From NCBI RefSeq assembly GCF_004362145.1, contig NZ_SNXC01000009.1, positions 671,823 through 735,822 on the forward strand: a stretch of 64,000 nucleotides of DNA. The letters are read 5' to 3'. Origin of the DNA: Marinomonas balearica. Lineage in GTDB: Bacteria; Pseudomonadota; Gammaproteobacteria; Pseudomonadales; Marinomonadaceae. Positions 18,240 to 27,503 of the stretch are shown here, piece after piece. The notes beneath the pieces were generated by a model that had not been told where the DNA came from, searched no databases, and saw only the letters and a program-made list of their open reading frames with translations. Position 1 is the first letter of the stretch. The number at the start of each line of letters is the position of its first letter. A program made the position numbers and the translations under genes.

Positions 18240-19884
18240 ATGCGGCCTCTTTAAACGGTTTGATGCCAATTCGGCGGAATGTATCGATGAATCGTTCTTC
18301 TTCTGTGCGTTGATCAACGTACAGATCGATGATGCGTTTCATAACGGAGCCAATTTCGTCTTGAGCGAAGGAGGGGCCTAAAATCTTACCAATGCTGGCG
18401 TCATGACCGGATGCGCCACCCATTGAAATTTGATAGAACTCTTCACCTTTCTTGTCCACACCCAAAATGCCAATGTTACCAACGTGGTGGTGACCACACG
18501 CATTCATACAACCCGAAATATTAAGATCAACCTCGCCAATATCGTACAAATAATCTAAATCTTCGAAAGTATCTTGGATTTGTTTGGCGATAGGAATAGA
18601 TTTGGCATTTGCTAAGGCACAGAAATCTCCGCCTGGGCAGCAAATCATATCTGTTAGCAAGCCTAAGGTAGGCGTTGCGAAGCCTGATTCTTTTGCAGCT
18701 TCCCAAAGCTCAATAAGTTGGTCTTGCTGCACATCTGCTAATACGAGGTTCTGCTCGTGGCTAACACGAAGCTCACCGAAGCTGTATTTGTCTGCTAGAT
18801 CTGCGGCTTTATCCATCTGATCGGAAGTTGCATCGCCTGGAGCCTGTCCGTTTTTCTTAAGAGTAAGAGTGACAATGCGGTAACCTGCTTTTTTATGTGC
18901 GAACGTATTGCGTTCGTACCAACGAGCGAATCCCGGGCTATTGCTCAGTTTTTCTGCTACAGATGTTGGTTGGTCATCTAGCGTTTTGTAAGCGGGTTCC
19001 GTAAAGAAGTTCTGTAAACGATCGAATTCGCTCATCGGAACAGTGCTTTCTTTGCCACGCAAGTGTTCCCATTCGGCGTCAACGAGTTTGCGGAACGCTT
19101 CGATACCCAGTGCTTTAACAAGTATTTTGATACGTGCTTTGTACTTGTTGTCACGACGTCCGTTTTGGTTGTAAACGCGGATAATGGCATCTAAATAGGT
19201 CAATAGATCTTCGCGTGCTACAAACTCGCTGATCGTTACACCTACCATTGGCGTACGACCTAAGCCACCACCGACAATGACTTTAAAGCCTATTTCACCG
19301 GCATCGTTCTTCTTAATATGAAGACCGATATCATGCACTTGTGTCGCTGCACGGTCAGCTGATTCCGTCGCGTTTACTGCAATTTTGAATTTGCGAGGTA
19401 AGAATGCGAATTCTGGGTGGAATGTAGACCACTGACGAATCAGTTCACAATATGGACGTGGATCAACGATTTCGTCTGAAATAACGCCCGCGTACTGGTC
19501 TGTTGTGGTGTTACGAATACAGTTGCCACTTGTCTGAACAGCATGCATTTGTACTTCAGCCAGTTCTGCAAGAATGTCTGGAACAGATTCTAGAGTAGGC
19601 CAGTTAAACTGTAAGTTTTGACGAGTACTAAAATGACCGTAGCCCTTATCGTAACGACGACCAATATCTGCAAGGGTGCGAAGTTGTGTGCTCGATAGCA
19701 TGCCGTAAGGGATTGCAACTCGTAGCATAGGAGCATAACGTTGAACGTATAGCCCGTTTTGAAGTCGCAATGGTAAAAACTCTTGTTCACTAAGCTCGTT
19801 ATTTAAATAGCGGCGTGTTTGGTCGCGAAATTGCGCTACACGCTCTTCTACGAGCTGCTGATCGATAGCGTCGTATTGATACAT
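18223..19884 (-). CDS. cysI: Sulfite reductase haemoprotein (CysI-type nitrite/sulfite reductase)
   Basis: The 553-residue enzyme reduces sulfite to sulfide for cysteine synthesis. The sirohaem/4Fe-4S ligands are visible: C416-x5-C422 in CCPGGDFC and C459-x3-C463 in SGCMNAC. N-terminal ferredoxin-like half-domains (YGHFSTRQNLQFNW) and the arginine/lysine sulfite-binding region are present. There is no cysJ flavoprotein next to it, so, as in Pseudomonas, electrons may come from ferredoxin or an unlinked partner. The DUF934 gene is translationally overlapped downstream. cysB lies 3.2 kb away and is the likely regulator. Confidence 0.92.
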   Translation of the reverse strand: MYQYDAIDQQLVEERVAQFRDQTRRYLNNELSEQEFLPLRLQNGLYVQRYAPMLRVAIPYGMLSSTQLRTLADIGRRYDKGYGHFSTRQNLQFNWPTLESVPDILAELAEVQMHAVQTSGNCIRNTTTDQYAGVISDEIVDPRPYCELIRQWSTFHPEFAFLPRKFKIAVNATESADRAATQVHDIGLHIKKNDAGEIGFKVIVGGGLGRTPMVGVTISEFVAREDLLTYLDAIIRVYNQNGRRDNKYKARIKILVKALGIEAFRKLVDAEWEHLRGKESTVPMSEFDRLQNFFTEPAYKTLDDQPTSVAEKLSNSPGFARWYERNTFAHKKAGYRIVTLTLKKNGQAPGDATSDQMDKAADLADKYSFGELRVSHEQNLVLADVQQDQLIELWEAAKESGFATPTLGLLTDMICCPGGDFCALANAKSIPIAKQIQDTFEDLDYLYDIGEVDLNISGCMNACGHHHVGNIGILGVDKKGEEFYQISMGGASGHDASIGKILGPSFAQDEIGSVMKRIIDLYVDQRTEEERFIDTFRRIGIKPFKEAAYAKAN

Positions 19885-20033
19885 AAGAAGACAAAACCGT
19901 TGTTAATAAAATTTTAATGACGGCATTCTATCAAAGTTCCCTTATTCTAAAAATGAATATTTATCTATATCTTTAGGGCTTTTACTAATAAGTGATATAG
20001 GTAAAGTGAAATAGGGGAAATCGCTAGATCCTT

Positions 20034-20055
20034 GATGAGAATGATAATTTTTACA
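20034..20055 (+). promoter_or_regulatory. Possible Fur-like box upstream of nfuA
   Basis: TGAGAATGATAATTT matches about 10 of 14 positions of the 7-1-7 Fur consensus TGATAAT-n-ATTATCA. It lies about 125 bp before nfuA, a gene of iron-sulfur repair, which makes iron control sensible but unproved. Confidence 0.4.
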
Positions 20056-20176
20056 TTGTTGTGGCCTCGCACACAAACGTGTAAAAATACCTTACTTCTT
20101 TACTTGGTCTTTCGTTTTTATGTCTGAAGCGGTATCATTCGCATAAAGAAATTAAACGAATTCCAAAAGGGGTGTT

Positions 20177-20761
20177 ATGAATATCACTATTACTGACAGT
20201 GCTCAGGAATATCTATCGGGTTTGCTTGATAAGCAAGGCGTTGAAGGCATGGCGGTTCGCATGTTTATTCAACAACCTGGTACTCCCTACGCCGAAACAT
20301 GTTTGGCATATTGTCGTCCTGATGAAGTTAATGAAACAGACGAAATTTTAAACTTGCCAAAACTTAAAGTGTTTATAGAGAAAAATTCTGTCGCATTTTT
20401 AGACGAAGCATTTGTCGACTATGCGACTGAAAAGATGGGCGGCCAACTTACCATTAAAGCGCCTAATGCCAAAATGCCTAAGGTGACGCCTGATAGCCCG
20501 ATTGAAGATCAAATTAATTATATTTTGTATTCTGAAGTTAACCCGGGTCTTGCTGCACATGGTGGCGAAGTCAAGCTTGTTGAAGTTATTGATGAGGGGC
20601 AGGTAGCTGTTCTTCAATTTGGTGGTGGCTGTCAAGGTTGTAGTGCTGTTGATCTAACGCTGAAAGAAGGTGTTGAAAAAACTCTGATCGAGAAAGTGCC
20701 CGGTCTAACTGCGGTTAAAGATGCGACAGATCATACGGTTACTGACAACGCATTTATGTAA
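20177..20761 (+). CDS. nfuA: Fe-S biogenesis protein NfuA
   Basis: NfuA carries 4Fe-4S clusters to apo-proteins, especially under oxidative stress or iron starvation. The 194-residue protein has the degenerate A-type N-terminal domain (1-95) and the C-terminal Nfu domain with the cluster-binding C152-x2-C155 in GGGCQGCS. Length and layout match E. coli NfuA (191). The ribosome site AAAAGGGG precedes the ATG. It is monocistronic, ending in a strong terminator. Confidence 0.95.
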   Translation: MNITITDSAQEYLSGLLDKQGVEGMAVRMFIQQPGTPYAETCLAYCRPDEVNETDEILNLPKLKVFIEKNSVAFLDEAFVDYATEKMGGQLTIKAPNAKMPKVTPDSPIEDQINYILYSEVNPGLAAHGGEVKLVEVIDEGQVAVLQFGGGCQGCSAVDLTLKEGVEKTLIEKVPGLTAVKDATDHTVTDNAFM

Positions 20762-20816
20762 GAATAGGCGTTCATCAACTTCTTTATAAGAGGTTGGTTT
20801 TAAAGTAATACGCATA

Positions 20817-20850
20817 AAAAAGGAGTGTCTATAGACACTCCTTTTTTTTA
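20817..20850. terminator. Bidirectional intrinsic terminator
   Basis: AAGGAGTGTCTA and TAGACACTCCTT form a 12-bp stem with A and T tracts on either side. It sits between the convergent nfuA and DAHP synthase genes. Confidence 0.92.
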
Positions 20851-20870
20851 GCTCAAACTAACTCATTCGC

Positions 20871-21947
20871 TTACGCTCTTGTACGCTTAGGCAAGACTTC
20901 TCTAAGAGTATTTGCCATATCAACGAGTGTTTTCTCTGTTGCCTCCCAATCAATACAAGCGTCCGTAATCGATACGCCATATTGAAGGTCGCACTTGTCC
21001 TGAGGTACTTTCTGATTACCCCAGCCAATGTTACTTTCGATCATCAGCCCCATGATGGATTGATTTCCATCCTGAATCTGGCGAGTGACATCAAGTGCTA
21101 CTTCAGTCTGCTTTTCAGGCTTCTTCGCTGAGTTCTCGTGAGAACAATCTACCATGATGTTGTGTTTTAGAGAGGCTTTGTTCAACGCTTCTTCACTTGC
21201 GGCTACATGCTCCGCTGAGTAGTTTGGTAGACCGTTACCACCGCGCAAGACGATATGACCGTAAGCATTCCCTTTAGTATTTACAATGCTCACTTGTCCT
21301 TCTTCATTTATACCTAGGAATGAGTGGGGATGAGATACAGATTGCATTGCGTTAACCGCGACGGTCATGGAGCCGTCAGTACCGTTTTTAAAGCCAACTG
21401 GACCAGATAGGCCGGATGCCATTTCGCGGTGAGTTTGAGACTCAGTTGTACGAGCGCCAATCGCAGACCAGCTGATTAGGTCTTGGTAATACTGTGGAGA
21501 AATTGGGTCAAGAGCTTCAGTCGCTAGTGGCAAGCCCAATTCGGATAGGTCGATAAGCAGTTGGCGGGCAATGCCCATGCCTTTTTCAATATCAAAACTG
21601 CCATCTAGGTTGGGATCGTTAATAAGACCTTTCCAACCTACTGTGGTGCGTGGTTTTTCAAAATACGCACGCATAATAATATAAAGAGTGTCACCTACTT
21701 TTTCTGAAAGTGCTTTCAGGCGTTTAGCGTAATCAATTGCTGCTTCTGTATCATGAATAGAGCATGGGCCAATGACAATAGCCAAACGATGATCTTTACC
21801 ATCCATAATATTTTTGATGTCTTCTCTTGAGCGAGAAACAACGTTTCGTACAGATTCGGACAATGGAAGCGTTTTTTTAAGGCTAGCAGGTGTAACTAGA
21901 GGCGTTAGCGAAGCAACATTCAAATCCTCTAAGCGTTTATCACTCAT
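20871..21947 (-). CDS. 3-deoxy-7-phosphoheptulonate (DAHP) synthase, class I alpha
   Basis: DAHP synthase condenses phosphoenolpyruvate and erythrose 4-phosphate, the first step of aromatic amino-acid synthesis. The 358-residue protein has the type I alpha motifs IVIGPCSIHD, MRAYFEKPRTTVGWKG, GARTTESQTHRE and DCSHENSAKKPE (metal ligands include the cysteine in GPCS and the histidine in DCSH). Which feedback type (AroF, AroG or AroH) it is cannot be told safely by eye. The 5' leader contains a 140-bp imperfect palindrome, listed separately. Confidence 0.93.
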   Translation of the reverse strand: MSDKRLEDLNVASLTPLVTPASLKKTLPLSESVRNVVSRSREDIKNIMDGKDHRLAIVIGPCSIHDTEAAIDYAKRLKALSEKVGDTLYIIMRAYFEKPRTTVGWKGLINDPNLDGSFDIEKGMGIARQLLIDLSELGLPLATEALDPISPQYYQDLISWSAIGARTTESQTHREMASGLSGPVGFKNGTDGSMTVAVNAMQSVSHPHSFLGINEEGQVSIVNTKGNAYGHIVLRGGNGLPNYSAEHVAASEEALNKASLKHNIMVDCSHENSAKKPEKQTEVALDVTRQIQDGNQSIMGLMIESNIGWGNQKVPQDKCDLQYGVSITDACIDWEATEKTLVDMANTLREVLPKRTRA

Positions 21948-21988
21948 TACGGGGTATCCTAATTATTAAAATTTTTGTGTGTTATTCG

Positions 21989-22130
21989 GAAGTGGTAATG
22001 AAGTCTTCTTAGTTTCAGCCTTAAGAACGTTTATGACCGTCTAGGTTGTGAGCGGTTACGCTATCTACATACGTGTAGGCGAGTCGTTTACGCTCTCACA
22101 CCTAGATAAATGGACTCTTTACCACTTCTC
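21989..22130 (-). repeat. Long imperfect palindrome upstream of the DAHP synthase gene
   Basis: Outer arms GAAGTGGTAA (21989-21998) and TTACCACTTC (22119-22128) enclose inner arms CTAGGTTGTGAG (22041-22052) and CTCTCACACCTAG (22093-22105), with the apex CTACATACGTGTAG at 22065-22078. The left side has an extra segment of about 25 nt. It occupies about half of the 291-bp gap; the rest holds nothing else I recognise. Confidence 0.75.
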
Positions 22131-22238
22131 TAGAATAAACGAGCACGTCAAAATACGGCTCGTTCGTTTGCTACAGCGTAACCCTACCTGTTTTTACAAG
22201 AATGTTGAATATTTAATATAACTTTTTTTGCATTTTAA

Positions 22239-23000
22239 TTAGAAGAAAAGATATTTAACCCCGAACGCCATCAAAGTTGACGCTAAAATAGGCTGTAAAA
22301 CCTTATTTGGCACAAAACTCGCTAATCGCGTGCCGACGTAGATAGCAGGAATGGATCCGACAAGTAACCCAAAGAGTAAGAAGTAATCCACGTTTCCTAA
22401 AAACACATGCCCGATTCCAGCCACTAGAGTGAGTGGGACTGCATGGGCGAGATCCGTACCTACAATGTTTTTTGCTTGCATAGCAGGGAACAATAATAGC
22501 AGCATGGCTGTGCCTAACGCTCCAGCGCCAACTGACGTCAGTGTAACGAGTACACCAAGCACTATACCGCCAACAAAAACATATACGCGACCTTGACGTT
22601 CGCTTAAATTTGGATTGAAAAAACGTAACAGACGCTGTCTAAAGATTAGTACTCCAGCGGTTAAGACAAGCATAAATCCAAGGGTTGCAGATAAGGTGCT
22701 TTGATAATGATCTGGATGCTCAAAACCTGAAAGCACCCAGATAGTAATGAACGAAGCAGGCAGGCTACCAGCCGCCATTGATGTTACGATTTTCCAGTTC
22801 ACATTGCCGCGGCGGGCATGCATATAAACCCCAGTACTTTTCGCAATACCTGCGTACATGAGGTCTGTCCCAATCGCTATATGAGGAGGGAATCCAAAGA
22901 GTAATAGTAGGGGAGTCATAAGAGAGCCGCCTCCAACTCCTGTAATACCAACGGCTAAACCCACTGCAATACCAGCAGCAATGTACCAAAAAATTTCCAT
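22239..23000 (-). CDS. TauE/SafE family sulfite/anion exporter
   Basis: The 253-residue integral membrane protein has about eight helices and the family repeats GITGVGGGSLMTPLLLLFGF near the N-terminus and TSVGAGALGTAMLLLLFP in the second half. TauE/SafE proteins move sulfite, sulfonates or similar anions. It is divergent from cysB with a 108-bp intergenic region, so a role in sulfur metabolism under CysB is a reasonable inference. The substrate cannot be named from sequence. Confidence 0.88.
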   Translation of the reverse strand: MEIFWYIAAGIAVGLAVGITGVGGGSLMTPLLLLFGFPPHIAIGTDLMYAGIAKSTGVYMHARRGNVNWKIVTSMAAGSLPASFITIWVLSGFEHPDHYQSTLSATLGFMLVLTAGVLIFRQRLLRFFNPNLSERQGRVYVFVGGIVLGVLVTLTSVGAGALGTAMLLLLFPAMQAKNIVGTDLAHAVPLTLVAGIGHVFLGNVDYFLLFGLLVGSIPAIYVGTRLASFVPNKVLQPILASTLMAFGVKYLFF

Positions 23001-23099
23001 CGTGTTCGTTCTTTAAATGAATTAAGCTAGCAACAGTAGAGGTTTTTCTCTATTCTATAAAGTAATATTTTTTTATGTTTTTAACTCTTTTTCGAATAA

Positions 23100-24083
<984 letters not shown>

Positions 24084-24124
24084 TTCTTTCATCTGTTTTC
24101 TCTTTATTCAGAACGGGAGACCTT

Positions 24125-24493
24125 ATGACATACGATGAATTTAACGAATTCTGTGCGTCGTTAACGGCCACCTCACATTGTGTTCAGTGGGGTAACTCTC
24201 ATGTTTGGAAGGTAGGCGGCAAGGTGTTTGCTATTGGTGGTTGGCAAAAGTCGGGGAAGCCTGGCTATACATTCAAAGTATCTGAACTGCATTATGACAT
24301 ATTGAAAGATGAGCCGGGGTATCGCCCCGCGCCGTATCTTGCCTCTAGAGGAATGAAGTGGATTCAGCAATACGATTTGCCTTCGAGTGCAGATGATTCA
24401 CTTAAGTACTATATTTCAGAATCTCACCAGATAGTCCATTCAGGCCTTTCTAAGAAAAAGCAGCGAGAGCTAGGGTTGATTCCTCCCGCTTAG
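24125..24493 (+). CDS. MmcQ/YjbR family protein
   Basis: The 122-residue protein has the YjbR fold features: MTYDEFNEFCASLTATSHCVQWGN at the start, VWKVGGKVFAIGGW, KVSELHYDIL and the C-terminal ISESHQIVHSGLSKKKQREL. Members adopt a double-wing fold with possible DNA binding, but no function is established. It follows cysB by 41 bp with GGGAG upstream and is probably in the same transcript. Confidence 0.82.
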   Translation: MTYDEFNEFCASLTATSHCVQWGNSHVWKVGGKVFAIGGWQKSGKPGYTFKVSELHYDILKDEPGYRPAPYLASRGMKWIQQYDLPSSADDSLKYYISESHQIVHSGLSKKKQRELGLIPPA

Positions 24494-24640
24494 AGTTTGC
24501 ATCAAAACTACGAATAATGACCGTAGTTAAAGTGATAACCCTTCGACTCGCTCAGAGAGCAGCCAATATATTGATGCGCACAATGTTAGTGCCAGTACAT
24601 TCGTCGGCTGAACCTGTCTTCTTTTTCTGACTACTATAGG

Positions 24641-25855
24641 TTATGTGGAATGTTCCACTAACCAATAGTAGGAATAGCCAGCGATCAATGCTGGAATTGT
24701 AGAATATACTGTCGCCAATATAGCGGCTTTTGGTGCAAGTGCGATTGCTGGAAACAAGGCATCTCCATCGTTACTGATCGCATTTGCGAGTTGTGCAGAC
24801 AAAGGAATTGCCCCTTGCAAAAATAAGCCAGTTATCATTATTTGAGGGCCGCATCCGGGCAGCAGACCAACGAATGTTGCGAACAATATGCTTGCACTCC
24901 CAAGTTCCTGTAACGTGTTAAACATATCTTGTCCAAAAAAGTGAACCACAAGTTCGAACAGGATGAATGCAACGACAACCCAGCTAGTCACAAATTGAGT
25001 GTCTTGTGCCACTTTTCTTATCCAATGTTTGGGTAAAGCATTATTATTTTCTTTTGCCAGCTCAGAGTATCGGTCACTTTTTGCAGACATTGCCCAAAGG
25101 CATAAGCAGCTGAATCCTGAAATTGCGCCCAGCGATTCTATGGTTTGTGGCGGAAACGACAACAAGCTGTTCACGTCGTATTGCATTGATAAAAGAATAG
25201 CGACAGTGGTGGCCGGAATGAGAAGAATACACCAAAAAGCAATACTGATTCGGGATATCCAAATATCGACAATTGTCGCTTCAAGCGGACCTCCGCTTTT
25301 GTCAGTTTGCTTATATTCATCTTTTCTATCGGGTAAGAGATTTGGGTGTGGGCTTATCTTGTTGATAATGAGCCCCGTGCAAATCCCGACACAGACACTT
25401 ATCGATAATACAATGACTGCATCATTAGGCTTTTGACTAATCAAGAGAAAGGCTGCATCTCCCATCGTGCTCGTTAATACAGCGACCACGGCACCAAAAC
25501 CGATTTTTCGTTGTGTATATTGGGTAATGATTATGATTGCTCCACCGCAGCCCGGAAGTACGCCCATCACACCTGCGAAAATGACTTCTGTATAGGGCTT
25601 ACCCTTCATCCAACTTTGTAATCTTAGGGAGCTGAAACGATGACTTATGCCGTAATATATTGCGAGTGTAACTGCGACGAACGCAGAAACTTGTAAAAAA
25701 GCGTCGGCAAGAACGGACGTAATCTCGCGGCTAAGTTCGGGGATGAACCACAGTAGAGTGACAAGGCAAGGGAGTACAGCCCGTTTATTAAATGCAATGT
25801 GATGCAGGCCGAGTGTTTTTACTGTCGCGACTGATGAATATTTAATATTGATAAT
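24641..25855 (-). CDS. Predicted Mn/heavy-metal transporter (10-11 TM, ArsP_2-like); start uncertain
   Basis: The protein has two copies of a PGCGG-type motif, VMGVLPGCGGAIIIITQY and VGLLPGCGPQIMITGLFL, plus AVLTSTMGDAAFLL, which are hallmarks of the family annotated as putative 10TM heavy-metal exporter or predicted manganese transporter. The first ATG in frame is at 25609 (322 residues), but the frame stays open upstream to a TAA at 25867-25865. That extra stretch encodes a membrane helix (VLPCLVTLLWFIPEL) and a segment DAFLQVSAFVAVTLAIYYGI, which family members usually have. No ATG, GTG or TTG lies in it; the boundary given here is approximate and assumes an ATT/ATC-type start. A Fur-like box lies just upstream. 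Confidence 0.7.
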   Translation of the reverse strand: MINIKYSSVATVKTLGLHHIAFNKRAVLPCLVTLLWFIPELSREITSVLADAFLQVSAFVAVTLAIYYGISHRFSSLRLQSWMKGKPYTEVIFAGVMGVLPGCGGAIIIITQYTQRKIGFGAVVAVLTSTMGDAAFLLISQKPNDAVIVLSISVCVGICTGLIINKISPHPNLLPDRKDEYKQTDKSGGPLEATIVDIWISRISIAFWCILLIPATTVAILLSMQYDVNSLLSFPPQTIESLGAISGFSCLCLWAMSAKSDRYSELAKENNNALPKHWIRKVAQDTQFVTSWVVVAFILFELVVHFFGQDMFNTLQELGSASILFATFVGLLPGCGPQIMITGLFLQGAIPLSAQLANAISNDGDALFPAIALAPKAAILATVYSTIPALIAGYSYYWLVEHST

Positions 25856-25879
25856 CGAACCTATTTATATAAATGCTAA

Positions 25880-25894
25880 TAGAAATGATTATCA
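25880..25894 (-). promoter_or_regulatory. Fur/Mur-like operator upstream of the metal transporter
   Basis: Read on the minus strand, TGATAATCATTTCTA matches all seven positions of the left half and four of the right half of TGATAAT-n-ATTATCA. The location immediately upstream of a predicted metal transporter supports control by Fur or the Mn-responding Mur. Confidence 0.55.
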
Positions 25895-25990
25895 GTTGCT
25901 ATTGTGTTTAAATCAAGCTCGATTTAGACAATGTCACATAAATGCGCACAGGTAATGAAATTTTCGAGAGGGCGGGAGGTGTTTTTGGCG

Positions 25991-26029
25991 TATTAGCCAG
26001 GATATTTTACATCAGTATCTTGGCTAATA
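25991..26029. repeat. 14-bp stem hairpin between two minus-strand genes
   Basis: TATTAGCCAGGATA (25991-26004) pairs with TATCTTGGCTAATA (26016-26029) with one G-U type mismatch and an 11-nt loop. It lacks a T-run on either strand. It may be a transcript-end hairpin or an operator. Confidence 0.6.
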
Positions 26030-26122
26030 GCGTAGATTAGGAGGCGTTGATATTTCGCTAAGTCAGTGACGACTTCTTCGCAGATAAGAAGAAATTAATG
26101 CGTCTACTTGCCTTTTTATCGC

Positions 26123-27115
26123 TTACAATTTGACGATTAGCTTACCTTTATTTTCTCCGCTAAACAGTAAATTAATCCCTGAGGTGGCGCTTTCTAATCC
26201 TTCTAAGACGTGTGCTCGGTATTTTAAGTCTCCTTTCATGAGCATTTCGCCAAGCGCTTGCCCGTACTCTGGAAATTTATTGAAATGATCTGGCATCGTG
26301 AACCCTTGAATCGTTAAGCGTTTTTTGATGATGCCTATCCAGTCAGGACCAGGGGCAGGAGTTTCTTTGTTGTACTCGGCTATGAGACCACAAACCGCAA
26401 TCCGACCATGAGCGTTCATTAAATTAAAAATAGCGTGTTGAGCGATACCGCCTGTATTCTCAAAAAATAGATCAATGCCGTCTGTCGCTGCACTTTTTAA
26501 CTGAGTTTCGAAGTCTTCACTTTTGTAGTTGATTGCATAATCGAAGCCCAACTCATTTTTTAACCATTGGCATTTCTCATTAGATCCTGCAATCCCGATT
26601 ACAGTAAGGCCCATATTCTTTGCCATCTGGCCTACTAGGGATCCCACAGAACCCGCTGCGGATGTTACTACGATCGTTTGGTTTTCTTCTGGCTGTAGAA
26701 CTTTAAATAGGCCGTGATAGGCGGTTACACCAGGAAGAGCAACAACAGAGAGAATCGCTTCGGCAGGAATGTCTTTTGGAATAATATTAAGGTTCGAGCC
26801 GTCACTTACCGATTGTTCGGTCAGGCCCATGAGCCCCATTACACGAGAGCCTGCTGGAAAGCGCTCATTTTTGGAGTCTATAATCTCACCAATGCCACTG
26901 GCGCGCATGACTTCCCCTAATTTAACAGGAGGGATGTAACTGTTTTCGTCGGCACTCATCCAGCCTCGCATTGCTGGGTCAAGGGATAAATGCGTTACTT
27001 GAACTAATACTTGCCCTTCACCGAGTTTTGGCTGGTTACGCTCTATAACTTCAAATAAATCGTTACTAATTTCAGTTTCAGGGCGTTTTACTAGCGTAAT
27101 GGCTTTGTATGACAT
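26123..27115 (-). CDS. NADP-dependent medium-chain oxidoreductase (CurA/PTGR-like)
   Basis: This 330-residue zinc-less medium-chain dehydrogenase/reductase has LSLDPAMRGWM near the N-terminus and the nucleotide-binding VTSAAGSVGSLVGQMAK (about residues 150-166), features of the leukotriene B4 dehydrogenase/curcumin reductase group that reduces alkene double bonds of enones with NADPH. It is a single gene on the minus strand. The physiological substrate is unknown. Confidence 0.9.
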   Translation of the reverse strand: MSYKAITLVKRPETEISNDLFEVIERNQPKLGEGQVLVQVTHLSLDPAMRGWMSADENSYIPPVKLGEVMRASGIGEIIDSKNERFPAGSRVMGLMGLTEQSVSDGSNLNIIPKDIPAEAILSVVALPGVTAYHGLFKVLQPEENQTIVVTSAAGSVGSLVGQMAKNMGLTVIGIAGSNEKCQWLKNELGFDYAINYKSEDFETQLKSAATDGIDLFFENTGGIAQHAIFNLMNAHGRIAVCGLIAEYNKETPAPGPDWIGIIKKRLTIQGFTMPDHFNKFPEYGQALGEMLMKGDLKYRAHVLEGLESATSGINLLFSGENKGKLIVKL

Positions 27116-27138
27116 TAATGAATCCTTTTATGTGAGTT

Positions 27139-27327
27139 GAGACCTTTACACGACGACTACGCTCTCCAATGCAGTGTTAAAAAGAGACTCAAAACGCTCA
27201 TTTATAACGCATAAACTCAGCTTTAGCATCCTGCGTCGCTCTAGCACTTACGTCCATGTAAGTGTTCGCTTTTTAGTCTATTTTTGCCTCGTCTTGGCTT
27301 TACTCGTGACTTCGTGCAAAGGTCTCT
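27139..27327 (+). repeat. Dispersed MITE-like repeat, longest copy
   Basis: This 189-bp non-coding element starts GAGACCTTTACACGA and ends CGTGCAAAGGTCTCT, so its termini are imperfect inverted repeats. Its interior includes CAGTGTTAAAAAGAGACTC and CTCGTCTTGGCTTTACTCG, both shared with the copy at 8347-8437, and a further hairpin CACTTACGT/ATGTAAGTG. No ORF or transposase is inside. It accounts for half of the 388-bp gap before trmJ; the remainder (27328-27443) shows nothing I can name. Confidence 0.75.
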
Positions 27328-27443
27328 AGTTAATTAATGATAAACAGAATGAGCAGCTGAATGTTGGGAGCAAATATGGATATTGGAAGAAGGGTTGTTG
27401 ATAACGACAACAAATCAATGACTTAACGTTCGAAGTAAAAGCA

Positions 27444-27478
27444 AAAGAGGAGCGTGATAGCAGGTCGCGCTCCTCTTT
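27444..27478 (-). terminator. Intrinsic terminator after trmJ
   Basis: AAAGAGGAGCG (27444-27454) and CGCTCCTCTTT (27468-27478) form an 11-bp stem with a 13-nt loop; on the minus strand T-rich sequence follows. Confidence 0.8.
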
Positions 27479-27503
27479 CATGTCTTGTCATATCGTCAGC
27501 TGT

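Noticed and set aside
21948..22238. Transcription attenuator with leader peptide for DAHP synthase
   Set aside because: I found no short ORF rich in Phe, Tyr or Trp before the hairpin on the minus strand.
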